A stretch of 64,000 bases of DNA from Enterococcus_D sp050529585 (GTDB lineage: Bacteria; Bacillota; Bacilli; Lactobacillales; Enterococcaceae): assembly GCF_050529585.1 (NCBI RefSeq), contig NZ_CP172882.1, forward strand, positions 1,798,001 to 1,862,000, given 5' to 3'. Positions 26,633-36,336 of this stretch are shown here, piece by piece; the first letter of the stretch is position 1, and each line of letters begins with the position of its first letter. The translations under genes and the position numbers were made by a program. Below the pieces are notes generated by a model. That model saw nothing but the letters and a program-made list of their open reading frames with translations, ran no database searches and was not told the origin of the DNA.

Positions 26633-27439
26633 TTACTCAGGTTGTTTTCCAATGTATGCCAAGATACCGCCATCTACATACAAGACATGACCATTGACAA
26701 AGTTTGATGCATCAGATGCTAGGAAAACTGCTGGACCAGCTAAGTCTACCGGTTCACCCCAACGAGCAGCTGGTGTTTTCGCTACGATAAATTGATCAAA
26801 GGGATGACGTGATCCATCTGGTTGTATTTCTCGCAATGGTGCTGTTTGCGGTGTTGCAATATATCCAGGACCGATACCATTACATTGGATATTTGCTGAG
26901 CCGAACTCTGAACAAATATTCTTAGTAAGCATTTTCAATCCGCCTTTTGCTGCTGCATACCCAGCAACTGTTTCCCGACCCAACTCACTCATCATAGAAC
27001 AAATATTGATGATTTTTCCATGGCCTTTCTTGATCATTGACGGTAAGACCGCTTTTGAAACGATAAATGGCGCGTTTAAATCAACATCAACAACTTGACG
27101 GAAGTCTTCTGCTGACATTTCTAACATAGGAATCCGTTTGATGATTCCCGCATTATTGATCAAGATATCGATCACGCCGACTTCTTCTTCAATCTGTTTG
27201 ACCATCGCTTGTACTGCTGCTTCATCTGTGACATCGCAGACATACCCATGGGCATCGATCCCCGCTTCTTTATAGTTTGCTAACCCTTGATCAACCGATG
27301 CTTGATCCAAATTATTGAAGACGATTGTTGCCCCTGCTTTCGCTAATGACTGTGCTAATGTGAATCCGATACCGTAAACAGCCCCAGTGATCAAAGCAAT
27401 TTTTCCATCTAAACGAAAATTATCCATTGAAAAATCCAT
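26633..27439 (-). CDS. kduD: 2-dehydro-3-deoxygluconate 5-dehydrogenase
   Basis: A 268-residue short-chain dehydrogenase that reduces 2,5-diketo-3-deoxygluconate to KDG. Cofactor motif TGAVYGIG at about 18-25, NNAGI near 93, and the active-site Ser in ICSMMS with YAAAKGG (Tyr/Lys) near 165. Its pairing with kduI 18 bp upstream separates it from similar gluconate 5-dehydrogenases. The start is ATG 27439 with AGAAGG; ATG at residue 5 is an alternative. Confidence 0.9.
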   Translation of the reverse strand: MDFSMDNFRLDGKIALITGAVYGIGFTLAQSLAKAGATIVFNNLDQASVDQGLANYKEAGIDAHGYVCDVTDEAAVQAMVKQIEEEVGVIDILINNAGIIKRIPMLEMSAEDFRQVVDVDLNAPFIVSKAVLPSMIKKGHGKIINICSMMSELGRETVAGYAAAKGGLKMLTKNICSEFGSANIQCNGIGPGYIATPQTAPLREIQPDGSRHPFDQFIVAKTPAARWGEPVDLAGPAVFLASDASNFVNGHVLYVDGGILAYIGKQPE

Positions 27440-27457
27440 ATTTCTACCTTCTTTCTT

Positions 27458-28300
27458 TTATTTTAACTCATCCATCGCGATCATATCCATATCCGTATAG
27501 GTGATATTTTCACCACACATTGCCCAAATGAAGGAGTAATTACTGGTTCCAACACCTGAGTGGATCGACCAACTAGGAGAGATGATTGCTTGTTCTTCTG
27601 CGACGACCAAATGTTTTGTTTCATCCGGTTTACCCATCATATGGAAAACTTTGGTATCTTCATTTGCAAAATCAAAATACACATACGCTTCCATACGTCG
27701 TTCATGGGTATGACATGGCATTGTATTCCAAGCACTGCCTGGTTCTAAAATCGTATAACCCATTTGTAATTGACAACTTTCACAAACATTTGGATGAATA
27801 TATTGATAAATTTTCCGTTCGTTCAATGTCAACCCTTCTCCTGTTTCCATCGGTTTGACTTGATCGATACTGATTTTGACATTTGGATACTTTTTATGTG
27901 CTGGGACGCTTGAAAGATAAAATTTGGCTGGATTGGCTGGATCATCAGAATAAAAAATCACGTTTTTCGTTTCTTTGCCAATGTAATAGCCGTCTTGTTT
28001 TTTCATTGGTTCTTTGTTGCCTTCGATTGAGATCGATCCTGGTCCACCAATGTTGATCACACCTAATTCTCGCCGTTCTAAGAAGTAATCAACGCCCAAT
28101 TCTTTAGTTAATTCGATTTCCAATCCTTGGTCGGTGGGTGTGACACCGCCAAAAATCATACGGTCATTGTGGGTATACGTCAGCATGATTTGACCGGGTG
28201 TAAAAATTTTCTCTACTAGAAATTCTCTACGTAATTCCTCCGTACTATAATGTTTGATATCCAGCGGACTATGGGTATAACGTGTTTCCATATGTTGCAT
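27458..28300 (-). CDS. kduI: 5-keto-4-deoxyuronate isomerase
   Basis: A 280-residue double cupin isomerase converting 5-keto-4-deoxyuronate (from GH105) into 2,5-diketo-3-deoxygluconate. The zinc-site block PCHTHERRMEAYVYFDF near residues 194-210 supplies two histidines and a glutamate, and SWSIHSGVG near 243 a third histidine. ATG 28300 is nine bases after AAGGAGG, which overlaps the kdgK stop. It is coupled with kdgK and kduD. Confidence 0.94.
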   Translation of the reverse strand: MQHMETRYTHSPLDIKHYSTEELRREFLVEKIFTPGQIMLTYTHNDRMIFGGVTPTDQGLEIELTKELGVDYFLERRELGVINIGGPGSISIEGNKEPMKKQDGYYIGKETKNVIFYSDDPANPAKFYLSSVPAHKKYPNVKISIDQVKPMETGEGLTLNERKIYQYIHPNVCESCQLQMGYTILEPGSAWNTMPCHTHERRMEAYVYFDFANEDTKVFHMMGKPDETKHLVVAEEQAIISPSWSIHSGVGTSNYSFIWAMCGENITYTDMDMIAMDELK

Positions 28301-28314
28301 GTGTGTATTCCTCC

Positions 28315-29313
28315 TTAGCGGACAATTTTTCCTGATCCGTTTTTAATAAAATCATTGATTTCTGTTGCTGAAAAAAGATTACAATCCCCGTGGACAGTGT
28401 GCTTAAGCGCAGAGGCCGCAGTCGCAAATGCAATCAGCTCTTGATCGCTGCTTTGATTGGCGATACCATGCAACACACCGGCTGCAAAAGCGTCCCCACC
28501 ACCTACACGATCAATGATAGGATCGATGATATGGGATTGTGATACGACATAATTTCCCTGATGCCACAGTCTTCCTGTAAGGATGTTGTGACTTGCTGAA
28601 ATCACTTTCCGATGGGTGCCATAAAAAAGTTCTATGTTGGGATACAATTGATTCATCTGATCATAGTAATAGCGATCATCTGTTTCCTTATCTGGTGCTG
28701 GGATATCCATAAATACTTGCGCATCCAATTTTCCTGCGGAACAAAAATCCACATAAGGCAATATTTGTTTTAAGTATTGCTTTGCTTCATCCGTGGTCCA
28801 TAGTTTGCCGCGAAAGTTGATATCCAAACTGATTTTTGCGCCAGCTTGTTTGGCTGCCTGGACCAACTCGATCAACGTCTGCTGCCAATTTTTTGAAAGA
28901 GCGGGTGTAATACCGGAAATATGAAAAATATCGATGCCTTCGAACATCTCTGTCGGCCATTCACTCTTTGTCATCTCAGCAAAACTAGATCCTTTACGAT
29001 CATAAACGACTTGTGCAGCGCGTTCCCCAATACCCGTCTCAACGTAATAGGTACCCAACCGATTGCCCCCTCTGAGCAAATAACGGCACTCGACACCATA
29101 ACGTTGTAAATGTTGTTTGACGCCATCTCCTAAAGCGTTTTCAGGAATCTTACTGGCAAAAGCAACTGTATGACCAAAATTGGCCAATGAAATAGCTACA
29201 TTCGCTTCACCACCGCCATAATGGGCAAAAAATTGATTGCTGGATGCTACACGTTCACCAACCGTGGTCGATAACCGCAACATGATTTCACCTAATGTAA
29301 GCATCTTTCCCAT
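28315..29313 (-). CDS. kdgK: 2-keto-3-deoxygluconate kinase
   Basis: A 332-residue PfkB-family kinase phosphorylating KDG to KDPG. YGGGEANVAISLA near residue 31 binds sugar, and the ATP-site signature RVGGGDAFAAGV near 266 holds the catalytic Asp. It is 2 bp after kdgA and 14 bp before kduI, so the four genes kdgA-kdgK-kduI-kduD make one operon where the uxa and kdu branches meet. Confidence 0.93.
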   Translation of the reverse strand: MGKMLTLGEIMLRLSTTVGERVASSNQFFAHYGGGEANVAISLANFGHTVAFASKIPENALGDGVKQHLQRYGVECRYLLRGGNRLGTYYVETGIGERAAQVVYDRKGSSFAEMTKSEWPTEMFEGIDIFHISGITPALSKNWQQTLIELVQAAKQAGAKISLDINFRGKLWTTDEAKQYLKQILPYVDFCSAGKLDAQVFMDIPAPDKETDDRYYYDQMNQLYPNIELFYGTHRKVISASHNILTGRLWHQGNYVVSQSHIIDPIIDRVGGGDAFAAGVLHGIANQSSDQELIAFATAASALKHTVHGDCNLFSATEINDFIKNGSGKIVR

Positions 29314-29315
29314 CT

Positions 29316-29963
29316 TTATGCGCCTCGAATCTCTTTTAGTTTCGCAGCATACTGCTTAGCTACTTCGGTCACTGCAGCAAAATCGCCCTTGACAGCTGGC
29401 GCAAGCAGATTACCGCCAACACCCACTGCAACGACACCTGCATCAAACCATTCAGCCATATTTTCAAGACTGACGCCACCGGTCGGCATGATATTCAATT
29501 GTGGCAATGGTGCTTTAAATGCAGAAATAATACTTGGACCGTAGGCACTACCTGGGAACAGTTTAATAATATCGGCTCCGGCCTTCAATGCTTCCTTCAT
29601 TTCAGATATCGTCATACATCCAGGAAGATACGGCACTTGATACAAGTTGCACATCTCGGCTGTCTCTTGATCAAATGTTGGACTGACCACATATTCTGCA
29701 CCAGCCATAATTGCTAACCTCGCCGTGACAGCATCCAGTACTGTTCCTGCACCTATGACAACATCATCATCGTTTTGATATCGTTCTTTTAGTTCAGCAA
29801 TCACTGAAGCGGCTTCTGGCACTGTGAAAGTTAATTCGATCCCAGTAATCCCACCTTCAATAATTGCTTGACTAGCTTTCAATGCTTCTTCTTTAGAAGC
29901 GCCCCTCACGACGGCAATCACACCGCTCGTTTGCAATTTCATCAAACGTGCTACTTTTTTCAT
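29316..29963 (-). CDS. kdgA: KDPG aldolase
   Basis: A 215-residue class I aldolase splitting KDPG to pyruvate and glyceraldehyde 3-phosphate. Motifs: VVRGASKEEA near 19, GIELTFTVPEA near 40 (catalytic Glu), GAGTVLD near 72, PGCMTISEM near 114 and the Schiff-base lysine in IIKLFPGSAYG near 133. First gene of the kdu operon; AGGAGG lies before the ATG. Confidence 0.94.
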   Translation of the reverse strand: MKKVARLMKLQTSGVIAVVRGASKEEALKASQAIIEGGITGIELTFTVPEAASVIAELKERYQNDDDVVIGAGTVLDAVTARLAIMAGAEYVVSPTFDQETAEMCNLYQVPYLPGCMTISEMKEALKAGADIIKLFPGSAYGPSIISAFKAPLPQLNIMPTGGVSLENMAEWFDAGVVAVGVGGNLLAPAVKGDFAAVTEVAKQYAAKLKEIRGA

Positions 29964-29977
29964 CTAAGTCCTCCTAA

Positions 29978-30053
29978 ATTTCTTATTTGGAAATGCAATT
30001 TTATTATAAAGAAACTTACAGATTTATTATACCGCTCTCTGATGATTTTGCAA
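29978..30053 (-). promoter_or_regulatory. kdgA promoter with candidate IclR operator
   Basis: TTGCAA (30048-30053) and TATAAT (30026-30031) are 16 bp apart on the minus strand. Downstream, ATTTC-N7-GAAAT (29978-29994) is a small palindrome containing AATAAGAAAT. The same ATAAGAAATT string occurs beside the iclR-type gene's promoter (around 30842-30852), suggesting both are bound by that regulator. Confidence 0.6.
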
Positions 30054-30068
30054 GGGCTTTCCACACTT

Positions 30069-30818
30069 TTATAGCGATTTTTCAATTGCCTCTTTGGTTT
30101 CTCGAATCGCATCGATCAAGGTCTGCTTATAAGCTGATGTTAAACGATATTTAGGCAAACTCACAGAAAACGCCCCAACGATTGCATGATCTTGCATCAA
30201 TGTTGTTCCGATACAATAGATTTCTTGTTCCATCTCTTCATCATCAAAAGCCACTTGATCTTCCTTTGATCGGTCAAGTTCTTTTTTTAGTTTGAATGGA
30301 TTGGTAATCGTATTTTCCGTGTAGGCGATCAGTGGTGTCTCAGCCAAGTATGCATCAACGGCTTCTTCTGCAAGCATCGACAACACGGCTTTGCCCATTG
30401 CAGATGAATACAATGGCCTGGTAATGCCTACTTTAGAGGACATGCGAATCGTTTGGTGTTGCGGTTCTAACTTATTGACGTATAAAATCTCATTTGCCGC
30501 TAAGACCCCTAAGTGGATCGTTTCATCTACCCTTGTTTGCAAAGCTTCTAAATGCGGCAAACTCAATTCAACTAAATCTAACTCTTGAATACTTTGATTG
30601 GCATATTTGATCAGCTTAGACCCCAGACGATAATTCTTTTCTTTATTTCGCTGCACATACCCTATCATTACAAGCGTGTCTAAAATTTTTAAGGTAGTTG
30701 AGGGTGTCATCTTTGTCGCTTCAGCAATCATCTGCAACGATTGGTTGGGATTTTCTGCTAAATGATCCATGATCGATGCTGCTTTCAATAAAACTGTTCC
30801 ATATGGTTTTTGTGTCAT
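30069..30818 (-). CDS. IclR-family regulator (KdgR-like)
   Basis: A 249-residue IclR regulator: winged helix with SLQMIAEATKMTPSTTLKIL near residue 25 and an effector-binding domain with SSKVGITRPLYSSAMGKAVL near 120. ATG 30818 has GAGGTGG upstream; the extension to 30881 crosses the probable promoter. It lies directly upstream of kdgA in the same orientation with its own promoter region between them, and IclR proteins named KdgR respond to KDG. Repression of kdgA-kdgK-kduI-kduD is inferred from position and shared sequence blocks. Confidence 0.88.
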   Translation of the reverse strand: MTQKPYGTVLLKAASIMDHLAENPNQSLQMIAEATKMTPSTTLKILDTLVMIGYVQRNKEKNYRLGSKLIKYANQSIQELDLVELSLPHLEALQTRVDETIHLGVLAANEILYVNKLEPQHQTIRMSSKVGITRPLYSSAMGKAVLSMLAEEAVDAYLAETPLIAYTENTITNPFKLKKELDRSKEDQVAFDDEEMEQEIYCIGTTLMQDHAIVGAFSVSLPKYRLTSAYKQTLIDAIRETKEAIEKSL

Positions 30819-30907
30819 GCTATCCACCTCTTTTTTTCTATATAAGAAATTATAATATCTTTTTAAGAAATTCACAATCATCTTTTATTTTTCTTTTCAG
30901 ATTATGA

Positions 30908-30937
30908 TTTACATTTTCTTGATGAACCATGTATGAT
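30908..30937 (+). promoter_or_regulatory. Candidate promoter of the first RpiR gene
   Basis: TTTACA (30908-30913) and TATGAT (30932-30937), spacing 18 bp; the ATG is 30 bp further on. Confidence 0.5.
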
Positions 30938-30966
30938 GGAGAAGAAGTGTAAAGGAGTGCTAGATA

Positions 30967-31707
30967 ATGGATCTTCATGTGTTGACCAAAGGAAAAACAC
31001 TATCTGAAAACGAAATTCAGATCATAAACTATCTCATCAACCAGACGGAAGAAATCGATGGATTACCCTTGCGAGAAATTGCCAAAAATATCTATACATC
31101 CCCTGCAACGATCGTTCGCCTAGCTCAAAAACTAGGCTTTTCTGGATACACCGAGTTTTTTTTCTTTCTAAAAAACCAACTAAAAAAACAACAGATCACA
31201 GAAGCGACAATCGATTATCAAATCGATACAGCAAGTATTGATGAGACCATTGCATCGATCAAAAGAATCTATGCTGAAAATACTGATAAATTTATCACGA
31301 TTTATGCAACAGGTTTCTCTGGGATCATCGCTGAGTATTTACATAAAAAAATGCTGGTCAATGGGATAAAAACATTGTTAGTCAGCGCCTCAGATTCTGG
31401 TGGCATCATCAGCAACAATATCGACAACATCAGTATGCTGATCACGATCTCAAAGTCAGGCGAAACCCAAAAAGTCATCGAAAAAATGACGCTGGCCCAA
31501 AATCATCAAATCCCTACAGTTTTATTTTGCGGTAATGGAGACCATAGCGCCAATCAGTTGGCAACCTATTCTTTTGAAGTGACTGATGAACGCCCCTATG
31601 ATACACAAAATATTGAATATAGCAGTTTTTTTGGTAAGTTACTCTTACTTATGGAATACATCGTCACTGTGATCACCACAACCGAAAAAAAACCACACGA
31701 TCAATGA
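30967..31707 (+). CDS. RpiR-family regulator
   Basis: A 246-residue protein with an N-terminal RpiR helix-turn-helix (LPLREIAKNIYTSPATIVRL near 35-54) and a C-terminal SIS sugar-phosphate domain with IYATGFSG near 113 and ITISKSGETQKV near 160. AAAGGAG precedes the ATG. It converges on the FGGY kinase gene and shares its terminator. RpiR proteins next to gluconokinases commonly sense 6-phosphogluconate or KDPG; this is inference. Confidence 0.87.
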   Translation: MDLHVLTKGKTLSENEIQIINYLINQTEEIDGLPLREIAKNIYTSPATIVRLAQKLGFSGYTEFFFFLKNQLKKQQITEATIDYQIDTASIDETIASIKRIYAENTDKFITIYATGFSGIIAEYLHKKMLVNGIKTLLVSASDSGGIISNNIDNISMLITISKSGETQKVIEKMTLAQNHQIPTVLFCGNGDHSANQLATYSFEVTDERPYDTQNIEYSSFFGKLLLLMEYIVTVITTTEKKPHDQ

Positions 31708-31722
31708 GCGTGTGGTTTTTTT
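31685..31722. terminator. Bidirectional terminator
   Basis: An A8/T8-flanked stem, AACCACACG with CGTGTGGTT, whose loop contains the TGA stop of the RpiR gene. It serves both convergent genes. Confidence 0.9.
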
Positions 31723-31724
31723 GA

Positions 31725-33098
31725 TTATGTCAGAAAGTATGATTCTGCCATTCGATGATACTGGTTACGGGCATGTTCATTAGGTTCTATCGCCTCACCA
31801 ACTGGATCTTTCCGTATCTTTGTTTGATGATAAAGATCATATAAGCCAAAAATCGGCTCATTTTCTTCTGAAATACAACAAGAAATATCTAAAATATCGG
31901 CTGTCATTTGGCCAAGTAATTTGGTTTGGAAGAAACCACCACTTACTGTTAAGCGCCCCTCCACTTGAACCAAATCCTTTAACAAACGCAGATTCATTAA
32001 CATGCCTTCGATCGTGGCGCGGATCATATCCTCTCGCTGATGTTTGATCGTTAAGTGATGAAAGCCAGCTGTGATTTGATTTGTCCAAAAAGGCGCGCGT
32101 TCTCCATTCAAGTAAGGAAAAAAGCGCAATCCTTGACTGCCGATCGGCGACTCAGCCAAAATTTTTGGCAACGATCGATAAAAATCTGTCCCCTTTTCAG
32201 CAAGTGTTTCTTTGGTCCATGCTAAAACCGATCCACCATTATTTGACGGCGCCCCGATGACATACGTGCCATCTTGTAAGTAATAACAAAAATTTTGCTT
32301 TTCCAGATCAAAAATCGCACTAGAGGTCACCTTTCTTATTGCGGCACTTGTGCCGATCGTCAAACTATTGGGGATACCCGTGGATATGTAGCCTGCATAT
32401 GCCGCCAAACAGCCATCACTTGCCCCACACATGACCTGCACGTGTTGTGATATCCCTAGTTGATCAGCTAATTCTGGCAATATAGGAAAACAATCGGTTG
32501 GTTCACACAAGGATGCGAACTGATCTGAAGTCAACGAGAGATAACTTAGCACGCTACCGCTCCAGGACTTCTCCTTCAAAGCATATAATCCTGTAGCAGA
32601 AGCTGTACTGCGATCGATCCTTGCTTTTCCCGTAAACAAGCGCATTGTTAACTCCTTGAGCCCATAAAAATGATCAAATGATGAAATCAAGTCATTTTCC
32701 TTCATATAAAGCAACTTTGCAAAGGGTGACATGGCGTGGATCGGTGTACCCGTTTCCTGATAAAAGGTACTTGCCAACGCTGTATGTCGAAAGGCTTCTA
32801 TCGTTTCGCTTGCCTGGTTGTCTGACCAAATGTAAATGTCATCCCCTTGTCCATTCCTCTCAGGCAGTAAACTGTGCATCGCGGTACTAAACGCCATTGT
32901 CTGTATGGATTTTTTGAACGACTTGGGCAAAGACTGTATACCAGTAATTAATGATTTGCTGATTTCGTTTGCCGACTGGATTTGTTTGGAACCGTCAATA
33001 GTAGTGGTTATTTGGATCGATTGACTGTAGCAGATTTTTCGCTCGCTGATCACACCAAATTTGATCGCTGTGGTGCCGATATCAATTCCTAAAAACAT
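31725..33098 (-). CDS. FGGY carbohydrate kinase, probable gluconokinase
   Basis: A 457-residue FGGY kinase. The N-terminal phosphate loop is MFLGIDIGTTAIKFG; MCGASDGCLAAYAG near 229 and FFPYLNGERAPFW near 315 match gluconokinase-type members more than glycerol kinases. VSGGF near 370 is the adenosine site. The product would be 6-phosphogluconate. No gluconate permease or 6-phosphogluconate dehydrogenase is adjacent, so the substrate could also be another sugar acid. It stands alone opposite the RpiR gene, with an extended -10 (TGATAGAAT) upstream at about 33136-33144. Confidence 0.78.
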   Translation of the reverse strand: MFLGIDIGTTAIKFGVISERKICYSQSIQITTTIDGSKQIQSANEISKSLITGIQSLPKSFKKSIQTMAFSTAMHSLLPERNGQGDDIYIWSDNQASETIEAFRHTALASTFYQETGTPIHAMSPFAKLLYMKENDLISSFDHFYGLKELTMRLFTGKARIDRSTASATGLYALKEKSWSGSVLSYLSLTSDQFASLCEPTDCFPILPELADQLGISQHVQVMCGASDGCLAAYAGYISTGIPNSLTIGTSAAIRKVTSSAIFDLEKQNFCYYLQDGTYVIGAPSNNGGSVLAWTKETLAEKGTDFYRSLPKILAESPIGSQGLRFFPYLNGERAPFWTNQITAGFHHLTIKHQREDMIRATIEGMLMNLRLLKDLVQVEGRLTVSGGFFQTKLLGQMTADILDISCCISEENEPIFGLYDLYHQTKIRKDPVGEAIEPNEHARNQYHRMAESYFLT

Positions 33099-33212
33099 CT
33101 CATCTCATTCCTTTACTGTATAACAACTATCTTTTATTCTATCACAAATTTAGGACACAAATAGCACCCATTCTCGGTTAAGTAAAGTTGCAGGTTTACA
33201 TCTGCTATGGAC

Positions 33213-33242
33213 AAAAAGAAGATTCCCGCAGGAACCTTCTTC
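33213..33242 (-). terminator. Terminator of the GH4-PTS operon
   Basis: On the minus strand GAAGGTTCC-TGCG-GGAATCTTC (one mismatch) is followed by five T. A second perfect 10-bp hairpin, AAAATGTTTC with GAAACATTTT (33255-33282), overlaps the GH4 stop and may add to termination or protect the 3' end. Confidence 0.8.
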
Positions 33243-33280
33243 AACCTTTACCAGAAAATGTTTCTCAAATGTGAAACATT

Positions 33281-34612
33281 TTAATGTAAATCTGGCCAGT
33301 AATTGCCATTCTCGGCTACCAGATCTTCCAATAATTCTTTGGCAACTTTTGCGCTAGGAATGGTTTTGGAAAGGGTTAACGCTTGCCACATCTTCTGATA
33401 GCTTTTTTCCACATATGCTTCCACAACCAATTTTTCAACCATTACTTGTTGATACATCAGTGTTTGCTGGAAAGTTGGTATTTTGCCTTGTGCCAAAGCT
33501 TCTGGCCCGTCTGTGCCTATGATACAAGGTACTTCCACCATCGCATCATCTGGGAAATTGGCGATTGCGCCATTATTCTCAACGATCATGATCATCCGTT
33601 CGTGGGTGTTAAATGCGATTGCTCTGGCTAAATCAACGATGAAACTTGCATGGGCATCGATCTCAAAGGCAATTCCTTTTGCCGATCCATTTTCAACGAT
33701 TTTCTTGGCATGGGCAAAGACCCGCTTTTCCCTTCCTTCCATTACCTCATTGGCACGCGTAAAATCAGGATGATCCTTCATATGATCATACATCTCATCA
33801 GGGTACAGATAATACTGAAGATAGGTATTTGGCAAAAACTCTGGTGTCAATGCCAAGAGGTCTTTGGCTTTTTTATGGGTTTCTTGCCAACTTGGATCTG
33901 TATGTTGCGTATCCACTTCAACTTGTGTCAAATAGCCGTTTTTGGCGACATATTTACGGATATCTTGAATATACTCATGACCCTCTTTATCCTTCACACT
34001 TGTCCACCAACCAAAATGATTAAGGCCAAAGTATCGTACCTCTAAATCCTCCGGTTGTTTGTCAATGATCTGCGACATCCGTCGTAACGTACCTACCGGC
34101 ATATCACAAATGTTCAATACTTTTGATTTTGGTCGGAGTACTCGGCAGGCTTCGGCCACGATTGCTGCTGGATTCGAGTAATTCAACATCCAGCAATCGG
34201 GTGCGTATTTCTCCATATGATCAATGATTTCAAGCATGCCGGTGATACTGCGCATCCCATAAGCGATGCCACCAGGTCCGCAAGTTTCTTGACCGAATAC
34301 ACCATGTTTTAACGGCACCTTCTCATCTTTTTCCCGCATTTCATATTTACCAACACGGATATGCGCCATACAGAAATCAACATCGGTAAATGCTGTTTCT
34401 GGATTAGTTGTAAAACTAAATTCGATTTGAGGGGCTTGCTCCTTTAATAAGATTTCTAAAGCTTGCCCTAGATTTCCTTGTCGTACTTCATCATTATCAT
34501 ATAAGGTAAGTTTTCTTAGGGGAAATCGGTCTTGATTGTCTAATAACATCATGACGATTCCGGGCGTAAATGTACTGCCGCCCCCTGCAATCACTACTGA
34601 AAATTTTTTCAT
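33281..34612 (-). CDS. GH4 6-phospho-alpha-glucosidase (GlvA/MalH-like)
   Basis: A 443-residue NAD- and metal-dependent glycosidase that splits phosphorylated disaccharides such as maltose 6'-phosphate in the cytoplasm. The dinucleotide loop is VVIAGGGSTFTPG at 6-18; the metal-binding cysteine lies in NICDMPVG near 171 and the histidine in GLNHFGWW near 200. NYSNPAA near 150 is a family block, and CDMP is typical of the alpha-glucosidase branch. The ATG overlaps the PTS gene stop (TAATG), so both are co-translated. Confidence 0.9.
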   Translation of the reverse strand: MKKFSVVIAGGGSTFTPGIVMMLLDNQDRFPLRKLTLYDNDEVRQGNLGQALEILLKEQAPQIEFSFTTNPETAFTDVDFCMAHIRVGKYEMREKDEKVPLKHGVFGQETCGPGGIAYGMRSITGMLEIIDHMEKYAPDCWMLNYSNPAAIVAEACRVLRPKSKVLNICDMPVGTLRRMSQIIDKQPEDLEVRYFGLNHFGWWTSVKDKEGHEYIQDIRKYVAKNGYLTQVEVDTQHTDPSWQETHKKAKDLLALTPEFLPNTYLQYYLYPDEMYDHMKDHPDFTRANEVMEGREKRVFAHAKKIVENGSAKGIAFEIDAHASFIVDLARAIAFNTHERMIMIVENNGAIANFPDDAMVEVPCIIGTDGPEALAQGKIPTFQQTLMYQQVMVEKLVVEAYVEKSYQKMWQALTLSKTIPSAKVAKELLEDLVAENGNYWPDLH

Positions 34613-36222
34613 TATTCATTCTCTCCTTCTCTGCCCAAATAAGCTTCTAAGTTTTCTCGCACTTTTGGCACCGTTAAGCCATATACCACATGCACATTTT
34701 CCCCATTTTTGATGACCCCTTTGGCACTTGTTTGCTCTTTCAGTAGGACTTCATCTACCAAATCAGGATCTTTCAACTTTAAACGCAACCGGGTATAACA
34801 GTTATCGATCGTTTTGATATTGCTATCCCCGCCAAGTCCTTCCGTGATCAACGATGAGATCGCATCATGGGTCGTTGTTGGCGCGGCAACGATACCCCCA
34901 CTGCCAGCCAGTTGCTGCTCTTTGTATTCTTTTTTAGAATACAACTTCGTTTCATTGCCTTCATCTTCTCGTCCAACTGTTTTTAAATTCATTTTTGTGA
35001 TCAAAAAACGGAACAAGAAATAATAGATGAAGAAGAACGCAACCCCGACAAGGATATAGATTGGCCAACGAGTTTTCTCGATCCCCAACGGAATATTATA
35101 CAAAAGAAAATCGATAAAACCGTTTGGTCCGATCGCTCTTGAACCAAATAGATTCAAAGCAACCATACTCAAGCCGCTTAAAGCCGAATGAATCACGAAC
35201 AACATCGGTGCCACGAACATGAATGAAAATTCGATTGGTTCAGTTACACCGGCAATGAATGAAGTAATCACCGCTGGAATCAAAATAGCTTTCACTTTGA
35301 ATTTGTTTTCAGGCTTAGCCGTATGATACATAGCCAAACAAGCGCCGACCAACCCAAACATTTTTGAGATCCCTCTTGCATCCCAGATGACACTTTGTGA
35401 TAAAACCGTCACTGCTGGATCAGCTATCTCTGCAAAATAAATATTTCGTGCGCCTTCAAATATTTGACCACCAACATCAGCCACCCCACCAAGTGATGTA
35501 TAAAGAAATGGTGTGTAAATCAAATGATGCAATCCAGTCGGAATCAGCAAACGTTCCAATGTACCATACAAGAAGATACCAAAGTTTCCCGTTTGTTGGA
35601 TAACACTCCCAAGGCTATCGATACCGGTCTGCACCACTGGCCAAATAAAGGTGGATACGATCGACAGGGCAACGACGACTGGAATCAAAACAATAAAGAC
35701 AAATCTGGCACCACCGTATACTTGGAAAGCATTTGAAAACGTCGTATCAATAAAACGATTATGAATCAAAGCCGTAACGACACCCAAAATAATCCCTAAG
35801 AAAACGCCCATATCCAACACTTGAATACCAAGCACAAGCGCCTGTCCTGATCCTTGTAAGGCATCCACAGGTACCAACATCTCCCGTAATGCCATAAATT
35901 TGTTCATCGCATTCAAGAAGACAAAGTAACCCAATAAAGCAGTAAAAGCAGCCTCGGCTTTTTTCTTTTTCGCCAATCCCAGGGCAATTCCTACACAAAA
36001 AATAATGCCTAAATTGGTTAAAATTGGTAAAAGTGCCGCTGATAAGATACTACCGAAACCGATGGTGATTGGATTATCTAAAAAGGGAAATCGTTCAATC
36101 AGCCGGACATTTGTAAACACATTCCCAACCGCGATCAAAATTCCCGCAATCGGTAAAATCAATACCGGTACAAACATTGCCTTGGAAAACTTCTGCATTG
36201 CATCCATCACTTTTTCTTTCAT
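34612..36222 (-). CDS. Alpha-glucoside PTS IIBC component
   Basis: A 536-residue PTS permease: an N-terminal IIC membrane domain (about 10 helices, residues 10-420, with GVTEPIEFSFMFVAP near 320) and a C-terminal IIB domain whose phosphorylated cysteine is in IDNCYTRLRL near 470. There is no IIA domain, so a separate glucose-type IIA must phosphorylate it. ATG 36222 is used because GAAGGAG precedes it; the upstream 12 codons lack a site. With GH4 downstream it imports and phosphorylates maltose or related alpha-glucosides. Confidence 0.9.
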   Translation of the reverse strand: MKEKVMDAMQKFSKAMFVPVLILPIAGILIAVGNVFTNVRLIERFPFLDNPITIGFGSILSAALLPILTNLGIIFCVGIALGLAKKKKAEAAFTALLGYFVFLNAMNKFMALREMLVPVDALQGSGQALVLGIQVLDMGVFLGIILGVVTALIHNRFIDTTFSNAFQVYGGARFVFIVLIPVVVALSIVSTFIWPVVQTGIDSLGSVIQQTGNFGIFLYGTLERLLIPTGLHHLIYTPFLYTSLGGVADVGGQIFEGARNIYFAEIADPAVTVLSQSVIWDARGISKMFGLVGACLAMYHTAKPENKFKVKAILIPAVITSFIAGVTEPIEFSFMFVAPMLFVIHSALSGLSMVALNLFGSRAIGPNGFIDFLLYNIPLGIEKTRWPIYILVGVAFFFIYYFLFRFLITKMNLKTVGREDEGNETKLYSKKEYKEQQLAGSGGIVAAPTTTHDAISSLITEGLGGDSNIKTIDNCYTRLRLKLKDPDLVDEVLLKEQTSAKGVIKNGENVHVVYGLTVPKVRENLEAYLGREGENE

Positions 36223-36286
36223 TGATGAAACTCCTTCGTTTTGTATTTGTAGGTTCATTATAGGAAATCCTTCTAATTAATGATAG

Positions 36287-36300
36287 GGCAAACGCTTCCA
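36287..36300 (-). promoter_or_regulatory. Cre-like site before the PTS gene
   Basis: Minus-strand TGGAAGCGTTTGCC matches 11 of 14 cre positions and lies 65 bp upstream of the PTS ATG, suggesting CcpA control. No clear -35/-10 pair is seen. Confidence 0.45.
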
Positions 36301-36336
36301 AATCAATATGTTGCATGATTTGGAATTTGTTTCATC

